Part shown: positions 25,164 to 36,400 of the stretch, piece after piece
Numbering within the stretch: position 1 is the stretch's first letter
Layout: every line of letters starts with the position of its first letter
Assembly: GCF_900182985.1 (NCBI RefSeq)
Contig: NZ_FXUY01000001.1
Coordinates: forward strand, 4,154,001 to 4,218,000
From: Pseudomonas helmanticensis
GTDB taxonomy: Bacteria > Pseudomonadota > Gammaproteobacteria > Pseudomonadales > Pseudomonadaceae
Direction of reading: 5' to 3'
DNA length: 64,000 nt
Program-made: the position numbers and the translations under genes
Notes under the pieces: generated by a model
What the model was told of the DNA's origin: nothing
Database searches by the model: none
Seen by the model: the letters and a program-made list of their open reading frames with translations, nothing else

Positions 25164-26531
25164 TTAGCGTTCGTGCAACGCCTCGGCCCGTGCGCGGATG
25201 ATCGGCTTGAGCAAATAGCTCAACACCGACTTCTTGCCGGTGATGATATCCACCGACGCGACCATCCCCGGGATGATCAGCAAGGGCTTCTCGTCCGTGC
25301 CGAGGTGGCTGCGCTCAGTGCGCACCTTGATGATGTAGTAGGTGGTTTTCTTGTCTTCATCGGTGATGGTGTCGGCACCGATCTGCTCAAGCTTGGCTTT
25401 CAGCCCACCGTAAATGGTGTAGTCGTACGCGGTGAATTTCACCGTCGCTTCCTGCCCCGGGTGCAGGAACGCGATGTCCTGTGGACGGATCTTCGCTTCG
25501 ACCAGCAAGGTGTCGTCCAGCGGCACGATTTCCACCAGGTCGCTGCCCGGCTGGATCACACCGCCGATGGTGTTGACCAGCAACTTGTTGACGATGCCGC
25601 GCACCGGCGATGTCACCAGCGTACGGCTGACGCGGTCTTCCAGAGCTTTGCCGGTGGCGCTGGCCTTGTTTAGGTCGGTGCGCGCTTCGTTGAGCTGGGT
25701 CAGCGCTTCACTGCGGAATTTGCCGCGCGTTTCGTCGATCTTGCGCTGCACTTCCTTGATCGCCGATTCGGCACGCGGAATCGCCAGCGTCGTGGCGTCC
25801 AGCTGACCACGGGTTTCCACCTCGGCGCGCTTCAGACGCAAGACTTCCACCGGGGACACCGCGCCCTGCGCCACGAGTGGCTCGGACATGTTGATTTCCT
25901 GACGCTGCAAGCCGAGTTGCTGACGATACTGCGCTTGCTTGGAGCCGAATTCGCGCAGCTCTTGCTGACGCTGAATCAGTTGCTCCTGCAAACCACCGAT
26001 CTCGTCGTGCAGTTGCTGACGGCGGCTGATGTACAGCGATTCTTCACTTTTCGCCTGACCCGGCACGGCTTTGAGCACGTCCTCGGGAAAATTCAGCGGA
26101 CGGTCATCGACTTCGGCGCTGAGGCGCTCGACCCGCAGCAGCATCGACAGACGATCGGCCTCGGTTTCGCCGACGTTGGAAGCAAATCGTGTGTCGTCGA
26201 GGCGAATCAGCGGTGCGCCGGCCTCGACGATCTGGCCTTCCTTGACGAACAGTTCAGAGACGATCCCGCCCTCAAGGTTCTGGATTTTCTGAATCTTCGA
26301 CGACGGAATCGCCTTGCCGTCGCCCTTGGTCACTTCGTCGATCACGGCGAAGTTGGCCCAGAGCATGAGGAAGACGAAGAAGCCGATGATCGCCCAGATG
26401 GTCAGGCGCACGACGCGCGGGGCGTCCTCGATCAGCGCCTTGTTGACCTCCGGCAGCGGCTGGCCCTGCAGCGAAGCAGTGCCTTTGAAGTAGCGACGGA
26501 TCGAATCCTTGAAGCCCGACTTAAGCAACAC
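25164..26531 (-). CDS. lapC: LapC, HlyD-type adaptor of the LapA exporter
   Basis: 455 residues. A cytoplasmic tail, one membrane helix (about 43-62, TIWAIIGFFVFLMLWANFAV), then the periplasmic HlyD body with NLEGGIVSELFVKEGQIVEAGAPL as lipoyl motif, a very long coiled-coil hairpin (about 120-300) and TSPVRGIVNKLLVNTIGGVIQPG as the second half. It bridges the ABC protein LapB and the outer-membrane LapE in the type I secretion system that exports LapA. The start overlaps the lapB stop by 11 bp, and order lapE-lapB-lapC is that of P. fluorescens Pf0-1. Confidence 0.96.
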   Translation of the reverse strand: MLLKSGFKDSIRRYFKGTASLQGQPLPEVNKALIEDAPRVVRLTIWAIIGFFVFLMLWANFAVIDEVTKGDGKAIPSSKIQKIQNLEGGIVSELFVKEGQIVEAGAPLIRLDDTRFASNVGETEADRLSMLLRVERLSAEVDDRPLNFPEDVLKAVPGQAKSEESLYISRRQQLHDEIGGLQEQLIQRQQELREFGSKQAQYRQQLGLQRQEINMSEPLVAQGAVSPVEVLRLKRAEVETRGQLDATTLAIPRAESAIKEVQRKIDETRGKFRSEALTQLNEARTDLNKASATGKALEDRVSRTLVTSPVRGIVNKLLVNTIGGVIQPGSDLVEIVPLDDTLLVEAKIRPQDIAFLHPGQEATVKFTAYDYTIYGGLKAKLEQIGADTITDEDKKTTYYIIKVRTERSHLGTDEKPLLIIPGMVASVDIITGKKSVLSYLLKPIIRARAEALHER

Positions 26532-28677
26532 TGATCTGCCCCTTCTTCAACGCTTCCATCACGGCGGCTTTCGGGCCATCGGCGAGAATCTGTCCACGGT
26601 CGATCACCAGCAAACGATCGACCAGCGACAACAGTGAAGCCCGGTGCGTGACCAGCACCACGGTCTTGTTTTCGATCACGGCGGCGAGGCGTTGCTTGAG
26701 GCGTTCTTCACCGGTGTTGTCCATGGCGCTGGTCGGTTCATCCATCAAAAGGATGGGCGGATTGAGCAACAGCGCCCGGGCCAGTGCGACGTTCTGCCGT
26801 TGGCCGCCGGAGAGGTTTTGTCCGCGCTCGCCGACTTGCAGCTCATAACCTTGCGGGTGCAGACGGGCGAATTCGTGGACGCCAGCCAGTTCAGCGGCTT
26901 GCAGGACAAGTTCGTCTTCGACATAACGCGCGCCGGAAACCAGGTTGTCACGCAGGGTACCGGCCAGCAGTTGGATGTCTTGCGGCACGTAGCCAATGTT
27001 GTAGCGCAATTCGCTGACGTCGATCTGGCGGATGTCCACGCCGTCGACCAGCAAGGCGCCGTCGTCCGGCTGATAGAGGCCGACCAGCAATTTGGCGAGG
27101 GAGCTTTTACCCGAGCCGCTGCGGCCGATGATGCCGATCTTCTCGCCGGGACGGATTACCAGATTGATGTTCTTCAGCGCCGGGTTCTGTTGTTCCGGAT
27201 AAGTGAAGTTGAGCTGGCGGCACTCGATGGCGCCCTGCAGAACCTTGCGGCTCAGCGGGCGCTCTTCGAAATTGCGCTCTTGCGGCAGCTCCATCATCTG
27301 GTCGACCGACGTCATGGTCACGCGGGCTTGCTGATAACGGGTCAACAGACCGGACAGCGACGCCAGCGGGCTGAGCGCGCGACCGCTGAGCATGTAGCAG
27401 GCAATCAGACCGCCCATGCTCAGGTTGCCAGCGATGATCTGGTACACGCCGAAAACGATCATGATCACCCCGGCCAGCTGCTGGATCAGCAGGGTGATGT
27501 TCATCGCCAGGCCGGAAAGCATTTTCACCCGCAGTTCGAGGCGGCTGAGGGTGCCGATGGTCTGCTCCCACTGGTACTGACGTTCGCTTTCAGCGTTGTT
27601 GACCTTGACCGCATCGAGGCCGGCGAGGGTTTCGATCAGGCTCGACTGGCGCTCGGCACCGAGGGCCATGGTGCGTTCCATGGTTGCCACCAGCGGCTTC
27701 TGCAACGCATAGCCGATCAGCAGGGCAATCGGGAACGCCAGCACCGGAATCCACACCAGATGCCCGCCGAGAATGGCGATGACAATGAAGATCAGGATGG
27801 TGAACGGCAGATCGATCAGGCTGGTCAGGGTCAGCGAGGCGAGGAAGTCGCGCAGGCTCTGGAACTCATGGATGTTCTGCGCAAAGCTGCCGACCCGCGC
27901 CGGGCGGTATTTCATCGACATGCCGACGATGCGTTCGAACAGCGTCGCCGAGATGATCAGGTCGGTTTTCTTCCCGGCCAGATCCAGGCACAGGCTGCGC
28001 AGGCTCTTGAGGATCAGGTCGAAGAGGTAGGCGCCGGTAATCCCGAGGGCCAAGACCCACAGGGTCGCTTCGGCCTGGTTCGGCACGACGCGGTCGTAGA
28101 CGTTCATCACGAACAGCGGCGCGGCCATGGCGATGATGTTGATCAGGAAACTCGCGGCGATCGCATCGGCGTAGAGCCAGCGCGAACGCTTGAGGGTGTC
28201 ACGGAACCACGAGCGCGCACGCGGAATCAGCGTGCCGTGGTTGACGTCGAATTTGTGTTGCGGCTGGGCGAAGAAGACTTTGCCGGTGTAATCGTCGGCG
28301 AGCAGTTCGCGGCTGACAATCGACTCGCCGCCATCGCTTTCGCTGAGCAACACCCGCGCCTCGTTTTCACCTTGCCAGCCGAGCAGGACGGCGCTGCGGC
28401 CATCCTTGAGCAGCAGCAGCGCGGGCATGGCGATCGCCGGAATTTCTTCCAGTTTGCGCTGCAGCACCCGCCCTTGCAGGCCGGCGCGAGCCGCCGCGCG
28501 GGGCAGCAACTCGACACTCAAACGCTGTTTGGGCAGCGGCAGGCCGGTGGTCAGCATCGCCGCGCTGGCGGGTTTCTGGTGCAGCATGCAAAGGGCGAGC
28601 AGACCATCCAGTAACGGATCGTCGTGCAACGCGCGTGGATCATGACTGAGATGAACTCGACTGACTTCTGATTCCAC
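26521..28677 (-). CDS. lapB: LapB, type I secretion ABC ATPase
   Basis: 718 residues from the GTG at 28675-28677, which has AAGAG upstream; a GTG three codons earlier (28686) is the alternative. The N-terminal 130 residues are a C39 peptidase-like domain without the catalytic Cys, as usual for exporters of RTX adhesins that keep their N terminus. Six membrane helices follow at about 165-440. The nucleotide-binding domain shows GIIGRSGSGKSSLAK (Walker A), LSGGQRQNVALARAL (signature) and ILLMDEPTSAMD (Walker B). It drives export of LapA through LapC and LapE. Located 33 nt after lapE. Confidence 0.96.
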   Translation of the reverse strand: MESEVSRVHLSHDPRALHDDPLLDGLLALCMLHQKPASAAMLTTGLPLPKQRLSVELLPRAAARAGLQGRVLQRKLEEIPAIAMPALLLLKDGRSAVLLGWQGENEARVLLSESDGGESIVSRELLADDYTGKVFFAQPQHKFDVNHGTLIPRARSWFRDTLKRSRWLYADAIAASFLINIIAMAAPLFVMNVYDRVVPNQAEATLWVLALGITGAYLFDLILKSLRSLCLDLAGKKTDLIISATLFERIVGMSMKYRPARVGSFAQNIHEFQSLRDFLASLTLTSLIDLPFTILIFIVIAILGGHLVWIPVLAFPIALLIGYALQKPLVATMERTMALGAERQSSLIETLAGLDAVKVNNAESERQYQWEQTIGTLSRLELRVKMLSGLAMNITLLIQQLAGVIMIVFGVYQIIAGNLSMGGLIACYMLSGRALSPLASLSGLLTRYQQARVTMTSVDQMMELPQERNFEERPLSRKVLQGAIECRQLNFTYPEQQNPALKNINLVIRPGEKIGIIGRSGSGKSSLAKLLVGLYQPDDGALLVDGVDIRQIDVSELRYNIGYVPQDIQLLAGTLRDNLVSGARYVEDELVLQAAELAGVHEFARLHPQGYELQVGERGQNLSGGQRQNVALARALLLNPPILLMDEPTSAMDNTGEERLKQRLAAVIENKTVVLVTHRASLLSLVDRLLVIDRGQILADGPKAAVMEALKKGQISVA

Positions 28678-28710
28678 GCTCGACACTCTTAACAGTTGAA
28701 AAGGGACAAC

Positions 28711-30063
28711 TCAATTCATCCCAGGCAGCTGGACCTTGGGCTTCACGTCGTTCTGCACAACGGATGCCAACGGTGCGACCACTCCCTGGCTTCTGAGCAG
28801 CTCGCCCATGGTCGCCTTGATTCGGTACTGAGTAAATAACTGAATGTTTTTGATTTCAGCCAGACGCCGCGAAGCGGTGAACAACTCGTTTTCGCTGTCG
28901 AGCAAATCGAGCAGGGTACGTTCGCCGAGGCTGAACTGACGCTGGTAAGCCGTGCGTACCGCTGTGCTGTGATCAACGTATTGCTGAGCGATCGGCACCT
29001 GCGCGTTCGCATTGTTCAAGGCGTTCCAGGCCAGGCCCAGCTCTTCATTCAACTGGCGCAAAGCGTTGTTGCGGATGTCCAGCGCCTGGTTCGACAGGTA
29101 CGACTTGGATTCCAGATCGGCCTTGTTGCTGCCACCGGAATAGAGGTTGAAGCGCATGCGCAGCATGGCTTGCCACTCGTTGTTGTGGCCATTCTGACCG
29201 TCAAGATCGTTGTCGGCAGTGCGACCCAGCTCGGCGTCGAAACGTGGGTAGAAGGTCGATTTGGCGGTTTCGTACTGCTTCTCGGCAGCGGCGATATCCG
29301 ACTCGGCCGAACGCAGGATCGGGCTGTTTTCCAGCATCTGCGTACGCGCTTCATTGAGGTTGGCCGGCATCATCGCCATGAACGGCGCCGGACGCTCCAG
29401 TTGATCGGGCATCTGGCCGACGGCGCTGAGGAAGTTGGTTTCCGAGTCCGCGAGGTTGGTCTGCTCGGTGATCAGGTTGTTGCGGGCCTGAGCCATACGC
29501 GCTTCGGCCTGATCAAGGTCGGCACCGCTGCCGACGCCGCGCTGGGTGCGCAACTGGATCTGGTCATAAATGCGCTGGTGGCTCTTGAGGTTTTCCTCGG
29601 CCAGACGCACGAATTCGCGGCGGGTCAGCACGTCCAGATACACCTGGGCGACAGTCAGCGCGGTGCGCTCGGAAGTGCCGAGCAACGAATAAGCGCGGGA
29701 GTTGACGGTGGCTTGTTGACGCCCGACTTCGCTCGACGTCGCAAAACCGTCGAAGACCATTTGCGAGAGACGTAAACTTGACTCGCCGCGGTTCAGGGTT
29801 TCGTAGTGATTGCCACCGGGATTCGCGCGGGTGGTGACGCTGTCGGTGCCTTCACGGCCATAACCGCCGAGCAGATCGACCTTCGGCAGGTATCCACCTT
29901 TCGCCGCTCTTAACTGATAATCCGCGGCCAATCGACTATTGACCCCTGCCTGGATTTCCGGATGGACATCCATTGCCTGTTGCATGGCTTCTGGTAAGGA
30001 TTGTGCTTGTACAAAAGAGGCGGCGAGAGCGAAGGGTACAGCCAGAAACAGGGGCGAACGCAT
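28711..30063 (-). CDS. lapE: LapE, TolC-like outer-membrane factor
   Basis: 450 residues with a Sec signal ending at VQAQS (about 20). The TolC-fold repeats are clear: QAMDVHPEIQAGVNSRLAADYQLRAAKGGYLPKVDL and, in the second half, ENSPILRSAESDIAAAEKQYETAKSTFYPRFDAEL. FSLGERTLLDLLDSENELFTASR is the conserved last hairpin of the family. It is the outer-membrane pore of the LapEBC exporter; published work on Pf0-1 places the retention module of LapA in LapE to hold the adhesin on the surface. First gene of the operon, divergent from lapA. Confidence 0.95.
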   Translation of the reverse strand: MRSPLFLAVPFALAASFVQAQSLPEAMQQAMDVHPEIQAGVNSRLAADYQLRAAKGGYLPKVDLLGGYGREGTDSVTTRANPGGNHYETLNRGESSLRLSQMVFDGFATSSEVGRQQATVNSRAYSLLGTSERTALTVAQVYLDVLTRREFVRLAEENLKSHQRIYDQIQLRTQRGVGSGADLDQAEARMAQARNNLITEQTNLADSETNFLSAVGQMPDQLERPAPFMAMMPANLNEARTQMLENSPILRSAESDIAAAEKQYETAKSTFYPRFDAELGRTADNDLDGQNGHNNEWQAMLRMRFNLYSGGSNKADLESKSYLSNQALDIRNNALRQLNEELGLAWNALNNANAQVPIAQQYVDHSTAVRTAYQRQFSLGERTLLDLLDSENELFTASRRLAEIKNIQLFTQYRIKATMGELLRSQGVVAPLASVVQNDVKPKVQLPGMN

Positions 30064-30253
30064 GATAGGAATTTCCCGGAACTACTTGTCTTGAATCACA
30101 GCAAAACGTGGCGCTGCGTCGGATGATGGCAACCAGATTGACCGTATGTCGGAAAGTTCAAAACAGGAACTGGATCACACGCTGAAGGACGGGTCGCCGC
30201 GGAAATATCAATGTGACATTAGTGGGGCGATTGTTTAGGATGGCACCCATAAG

Positions 30254-30267
30254 GTCAATAGTTTGGC
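30254..30267 (+). promoter_or_regulatory. Candidate FleQ box 1
   Basis: GTCAATAGTTTGGC matches the FleQ consensus GTCAATAAATTGAC, as I recall it, at 11 of 14 positions. FleQ is a c-di-GMP-responsive regulator reported to act on lapA in P. putida and P. fluorescens. Confidence 0.4.
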
Positions 30268-30292
30268 ATAAAGTTAATAGCGAAAGAATATA

Positions 30293-30306
30293 GCCAAATT
30301 ATTGAC
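30293..30306 (+). promoter_or_regulatory. Candidate FleQ box 2
   Basis: GCCAAATTATTGAC matches the same FleQ consensus at 10 of 14 positions, with the right half ATTGAC fully conserved. About 40 bp downstream of box 1. Confidence 0.35.
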
Positions 30307-30421
30307 GAATAGATGCGTCAAACTTGTTTCGCAAATTTTTAAAGTACGTCCAGACTGAATCGGCGCCCATGCCCTCAGGTCCATGGAAGTCAACTGAACG
30401 TGACACCCCGGAGAGTCTTCA

Positions 30422-33400
30422 ATGAGCAGTGTTGTTGCCATCGTCAAAAGCATTGTTGGTCAGGTATTCGTGGTGTCCCCAGAGGGCGTACGCCGCGTAC
30501 TCGTTGAAGGCGATCGCCTGTTTGTCGGCGACCAGATCGACACCGGCCTCTCCGGCGCCGTATCGCTTGAATTGGCCGATGGCCGCACCCTCGATCTGGG
30601 CCGCGAAACCCAGTGGAGCGCCAACGCGCCCGACTCCAGCACTGACCTCGCTGAAGCCACCGCGCAGGCTGCGCCGTCTGTAGCAGAACTGCAGCAAGCC
30701 ATCGCCGCCGGTGTCGACCCGACTACCGCGCTTGACGCCACGGCTGCCGGCCCGAGTGCCGCAGGTACTGGCGGCGCGGCCGGTGGCGGCCACAGCTTCG
30801 TGATGCTCGACGCCATCGCTGGCCGCGTCGACCCGACCATTGGCTTCCCGACCGCAGGCATCAACTCTGCCGGTCAGGCCGCGCAAAACATCACCGGCGG
30901 GCAGACCACCGATACCACCACCAACGCCCTGCGTGAGTCGACCCTGAGCCTCAGCGCCACGCCGACCATCACCGAAGCCGGCGGCGTGCTGGTGTATACC
31001 GCGACCCTGACCCAGGCGCCGCTGACCGACCTGACAATCACCCTGTCCAACGGCGCGGTGATCGTGATTCCGGCCGGTTCCACCACCGGCACCGTCAATG
31101 TGCCGCTGGCACCCAACGACACTGTTTATAACGACCCGACCCAGATCAACGTGACCGTCACCGGCACCACGGGCGGCAACGGCATCACCGTGACCCCGCC
31201 GACTGTTCCGGCGACGACGCAGGTCACCGACACCATCGACACCACCACTGTCACTTTGACGGCAGGGCCGAGTGTCACTGAAGGCGGGCAGATCACTTAC
31301 ACCGCGACCTTGACCAACCCGGCGCAGACGCCGGTGACCGTCACCCTGTCGAATGGCTCGACCATTACCATCGGCGCCGGCCAGACCACCGGCACCGTCA
31401 ACGTGCCAACCCCGGCCAACGACGTCTATAACAACGGCAGCACCGTCACCACCACCATCACTGGTACCAGCGGCGGCAACTTCGAAAACCTGGTGCCGAA
31501 CCCGACGCCAGCGGTGACCACCATCACCGACTCGATCGACACCACCAACCTGACCCTGACCGCCACCGGCACAGTGGTCGAGGGTGGCCAGATCACTTAC
31601 ACCGCGACGCTGACCAACCCGGCGCAAACCCCGGTGACCGTGACCCTGTCGAACGGTTCGACCATCACCATTGAAGCCGGCAAGACCAGCGGCAGCGTCA
31701 ACGTGCCGACCGTAGCGAACGACGTCTACAACAATGGTGGAACCGTCAGCACCACGATTACCGGCGCCAGCGGTGGCAACTTCGAGAACCTGGTACCGAA
31801 CACGACGCCAGCGACCACCACTGTTACCGATTCGATCGACACCACCAGCGTGAGCCTCACCGCTACCGGCACGGTCGTCGAAGGTGGCCAGATCACGTAC
31901 ACCGCGACCCTGACCAACCCGGCGCAAACGCCGGTGACGATCACCCTGTCGAACGGTTCGACCATCACCATTGAAGCCGGCAAAACCACGGGCTCGGTCA
32001 ACGTGCCGACTGCGGCCAATGACGTCTACAACAATGGCAGCACCGTCAGCACGACGATTACCGGTACCAGCGGCGGCAACTTCGAAAACCTGGTGCCGAA
32101 CACCACGCCGGCGACCACGACCATTACCGACTCGATCGACGATACCAACCTGTCGCTGACAGCGACCGGGGCCGTGGCCGAAGGTGGTTCGATCGTTTAC
32201 ACGGCAACCCTGACCAATCCTGCCGGCACACCGGTAACCGTGACCCTGAGCAACGGCTCGGTGATCACCATCGATGCGGGCAAGACCACCGGCAGCGTGA
32301 CCGTTGCGGCGCCTGCCGATGACGTCTACAAAGACGCCGGCAAAGTTGAAGTCACCATTAAGGATGCAACGGGCGGCAACTTCGAGAATCTGGTACCGAG
32401 CACCGTTCCAGCCGTGACCGAAGTCACCGATACCATCGACACCTCGACCGTGAAGCTGACGGCTGACTCCTCGGTTGCTGAAGGCGGCACGGTCACTTAC
32501 ACCGCCACAGTGGGCGCGCCGGTGACCGGTTCGCCTGTTGTGGTGACATTGGCCAACGGCCAGAGCATCACCATCGAAGTCGGCAAAACCACCGGCACCG
32601 TCACCAGCACCGCGCCGAATGACGCGCTGACCGGCAATGCACCGCTGACCAACTCGATCACTGGCGTTACCGGCGGTAATTACGAAGATCTGGTTGCCGA
32701 CAAAACCCCGGTATCGACTACCGTGACTGACGTCACCGACAACACTAACCTGTCGCTGAGCGCGACCGGTTCTGTGGCTGAAGGCGGTCAGATCACTTAC
32801 ACCGCGACCCTGACCAACGCCGCAGGTTCGCCTGTCACCGTAACCCTGTCGAACGGTTCGGTGATCACCATCGAAGCCGGCAAAACCACCGGCACCGTGA
32901 CCGTTGCGGCACCTGCCGATGACGTCTATAAGGACGCCGGCAAAGTCGAAGTGACCATCAAAGACGCCACTGGCGGTAACTTCGAGAATCTCGTTCCGAG
33001 CACCGTTCCAGCCGTCACCGATGTGACCGATACCGTCGACACCACCACCGTCAAACTGACCGCCACTGAGTCTGCAGCTGAAGGCGGCACCGTCACCTAC
33101 ACCGCCACAGTTGGCGCTCCCGTGACCGGTTCGCCTGTCGTCGTGACCTTGGCCAATGGTCAGAACATCACCATCGAAGTGGGTAAAACCACCGGCACTG
33201 TGACCACCACTGCACCGAATGATGCGTTGACCGGCCACGCGCCGATCACCAACGCGATCACTGGCGTGAGCGGCGGCAACTACGAAGACCTCGTTGCCGA
33301 TAAAACCCCGGTCAGCACCACTGTCACCGACACCACTGACACCACCGATCTGACGCTGAGCGCGACAGGGACCGTGGCTGAAGGTGGCCAGATCACTTAC

Positions 33401-36400
33401 ACCGCGACCCTGACCAACGCTGCTGGCTCGCCAGTCACGGTGACCCTGTCGAACGGTTCGGTGATCACCATCGAGGCCGGTAAAACCACCGGCACCGTGA
33501 CCGTCGCTGCACCGGCCGATGACGTCTACAAAGACGCCGGCAAAGTCGAAGTGACCATTAAAGATGCCACTGGCGGTAACTTCGAGAATCTGGTGCCAAG
33601 CACCGTTCCAGCCGTCACCGACGTCACTGACACCATCGACACCTCGACGGTCAAACTGACCGCCTCCGAGACTGCCGCTGAAGGTGGCACCGTTACATAC
33701 ACCGCTACCGTGGGTGCGCCGGTCACCGGTTCGCCAGTTGTCGTGACTTTGGCTAATGGCCAGAACATCACCATCGAAGTGGGTAAAACCACCGGCACCG
33801 TGACCACTACCGCGCCAAACGATGCGCTGAACGGCCATACGCCGCTGACCAACTCGATCACCGGCGTGACCGGCGGCAATTACGAGAATCTCGTCGCCGA
33901 AAAGACGCCAGTCAGCACTACCGTGACTGACGTAACCGACACCACCAACCTGACGCTGAGCGCCACCGGTTCCGTGGCCGAAGGCGGTTCGATCGTTTAC
34001 ACCGCGACCCTGACCAACCCGGCCGGCACGCCAGTGACCGTAACCCTTTCGAACGGTGCAGTGATCACCATCGAAGCCGGTAAAACCGCCGGCACCGTCA
34101 CCGTTGCAGCACCTGCCGATGACGTCTACAAAGACGCCGGCAAAGTCGAAGTGACCATCAAGGACGCTACCGGCGGCAACTTCGAGAACCTGGTACCAAG
34201 CACCGTTCCAGCGGTGACCGACGTCACTGACACCATCGACACCTCGACGGTGAAACTCACCGCCACCGAGACCGCTGCTGAAGGCGGCACCGTCACCTAC
34301 ACCGCGACCGTCGGCGCACCAGTCACCGGTTCGCCTGTCGTGGTGACCCTGGCCAACGGCCAGAACATCACCATCGAAGTCGGCAAAACCACCGGCACCG
34401 TCACTACCACTGCACCGAACGACGTGCTCGCGGGCCATGCACCGCTGACCAACTCGATCACCAACGTCAGCGGCGGCAACTACGAAAATCTGGTTGCCGA
34501 CAAAACCCCGGTCAGCACCACAGTGACCGACACCGTCGACACCACCACCGTTTCGCTGACCGCCACCGGCAACGTCAACGAAGGCGGTTCGATCGTCTAC
34601 ACCGCGACGCTGACCAACCCGGCCGGCACTCCGGTAACCGTGACCCTGAGCAATGGCTCGGTCATCACCATCGAAGCCGGTAAAACCACGGGCACCGTGA
34701 CCGTCGCAGCACCGGCCGATGACGTCTACAAAGATGCCGGCAAAGTCGAAGTGACCATCAAGGGCACCGACGGCGGCAATTTCGAAAATCTGGTGGCCAA
34801 TCCGACACCAGCGGTGACCAACGTCGCCGACACGATCAACACCACGCACCTGACCCTCAGCGCTGAAAGCTATGTGCTCGAAGGCACCTCGATCACTTAC
34901 ACCGCGACCCTGACCAACGCCGCGCAAACGCCGGTGACCGTCAACCTGAGCAACGGCCAGACCATCACCATCGAGGCTGGCAAAACCAGCGGTTCGGTGA
35001 CTATCGCCGCGCCGAGCGATGACGTTTACAAAGATGTCAGCAAGCTCACCGTGACCATGACCGACGCCACTGGCGGCAACTTCGAGAAGCTTGATGTCAG
35101 CAAGACCCCGGTCAGCACCACCGTCAATGACACCGTCGACAAAACCACGCTGACCCTCAGCGCCAGCGACACCGTCAGCGAAGGTGGCCAGATCACCTAC
35201 ACCGCGACCCTGAGCAACCCGGCCGGCACCGCCATGACCGTGACCTTGGCCAACGGCGCGGTGATCAACATCGCTGCCGGTGCGACCAGCGGCTCGGTGA
35301 ATTTCGCCGCGCCTGCGAATACTCCGTACATCGACGGCGGCAAGGTACAGACTGCGATTGCCAGCCACAGCGGCGGCAATTTCGAGCTGGTCGATGCCAA
35401 CCGCTCGGCGGTGGTCACCACCGTTACCGACACGGTCGACACCACCAATATCAGCCTGAGCGCCACCGGTTCGGTCGCCGAGGGCGGCTCGATCGTCTAC
35501 ACCGCAACGCTGACCAACCCGGCCGGCACGGCCATGAGCGTGACCCTGAGCAATGGCGCAGTAATCAACATCGCCAAGGGCGCGACCACCGGCACCGCGA
35601 CCGTCGCAGCACCGGCCGATGACGTCTACAAGGACGCCGGCAAGGTCGATGCGAGCATCACCAAGACCACGGGCGGCAACTTCGAGAACCTGGTGGTCGA
35701 CAAGACCCCGGCCGTTACCGACGTTACCGACACCATCGACAACAGCACCGTTTCGCTGACGGCCACCGCCAGCACCACTGAAGGCGGCGTGGTGGTTTAC
35801 ACCGCGTCCGTGACCGCGCCGGTCACCGGCGCGCCAGTTGTGGTGACCCTGTCCAACGGCCAGACCATCACCATCCCGGTCGGCGCCAGCAGCGGCAGCG
35901 TCAACTTCACCGCACCAAACGATGCATTGGCCGGCGGCAACACGCTGAGCGTGAAAATCGACGGCGCCAGCGGCGGCAACTACGAAAATCTCGTGGCCGA
36001 CAAGACCCCGGCCGTGACGTCGGTGAGCGACACCATCGACACCACCAACCTGTCGCTGACCGCGACCGGCACCGTGGCTGAAGGCGGTTCGATTGTTTAC
36101 ACCGCAACCCTGACCAACCCGGCTGGCACGCCAGTGACCGTGACATTGAGCAACGGTTCGGTCATCACTATCGAAGCGGGCAAGACCACGGGCACCGTGA
36201 CCGTTGCGGCGCCTGCCGATGACGTCTACAAGGACGCTGGCAAAGTCGAAGTCACGATCAAAGACGCCACTGGTGGCAATTTCGAGAACCTCGTTCCGAG
36301 CACCACGCCAGCGGTCACCAACGTTACCGACACCATCGATACCTCGACCGTCAAACTGACGGCCGACACTACTGTGGCTGAAGGCGGCACCGTTACTTAC

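Larger units (their letters stand above)
30064..30421. promoter_or_regulatory. lapE-lapA divergent promoter region
   Basis: 358 bp between divergent start codons, AT-rich at 30230-30350. It must carry the lapA promoter and the lapEBC promoter. Two FleQ-like sequences (30254-30267, 30293-30306) and an interrupted inverted repeat TTGACG-N8-CGTCAA (30302-30321) are visible. No gene seen. Confidence 0.65.

Noticed and set aside
26644..28614. 656-residue plus-strand frame opposite lapB
   Set aside because: LapB on the other strand has complete Walker A, signature and Walker B motifs.
30419..35368. 1649-residue minus-strand frame opposite the lapA 5' part
   Set aside because: Same composition as the other antisense frame; overlaps the lapA start codon and is explained by repeat structure.
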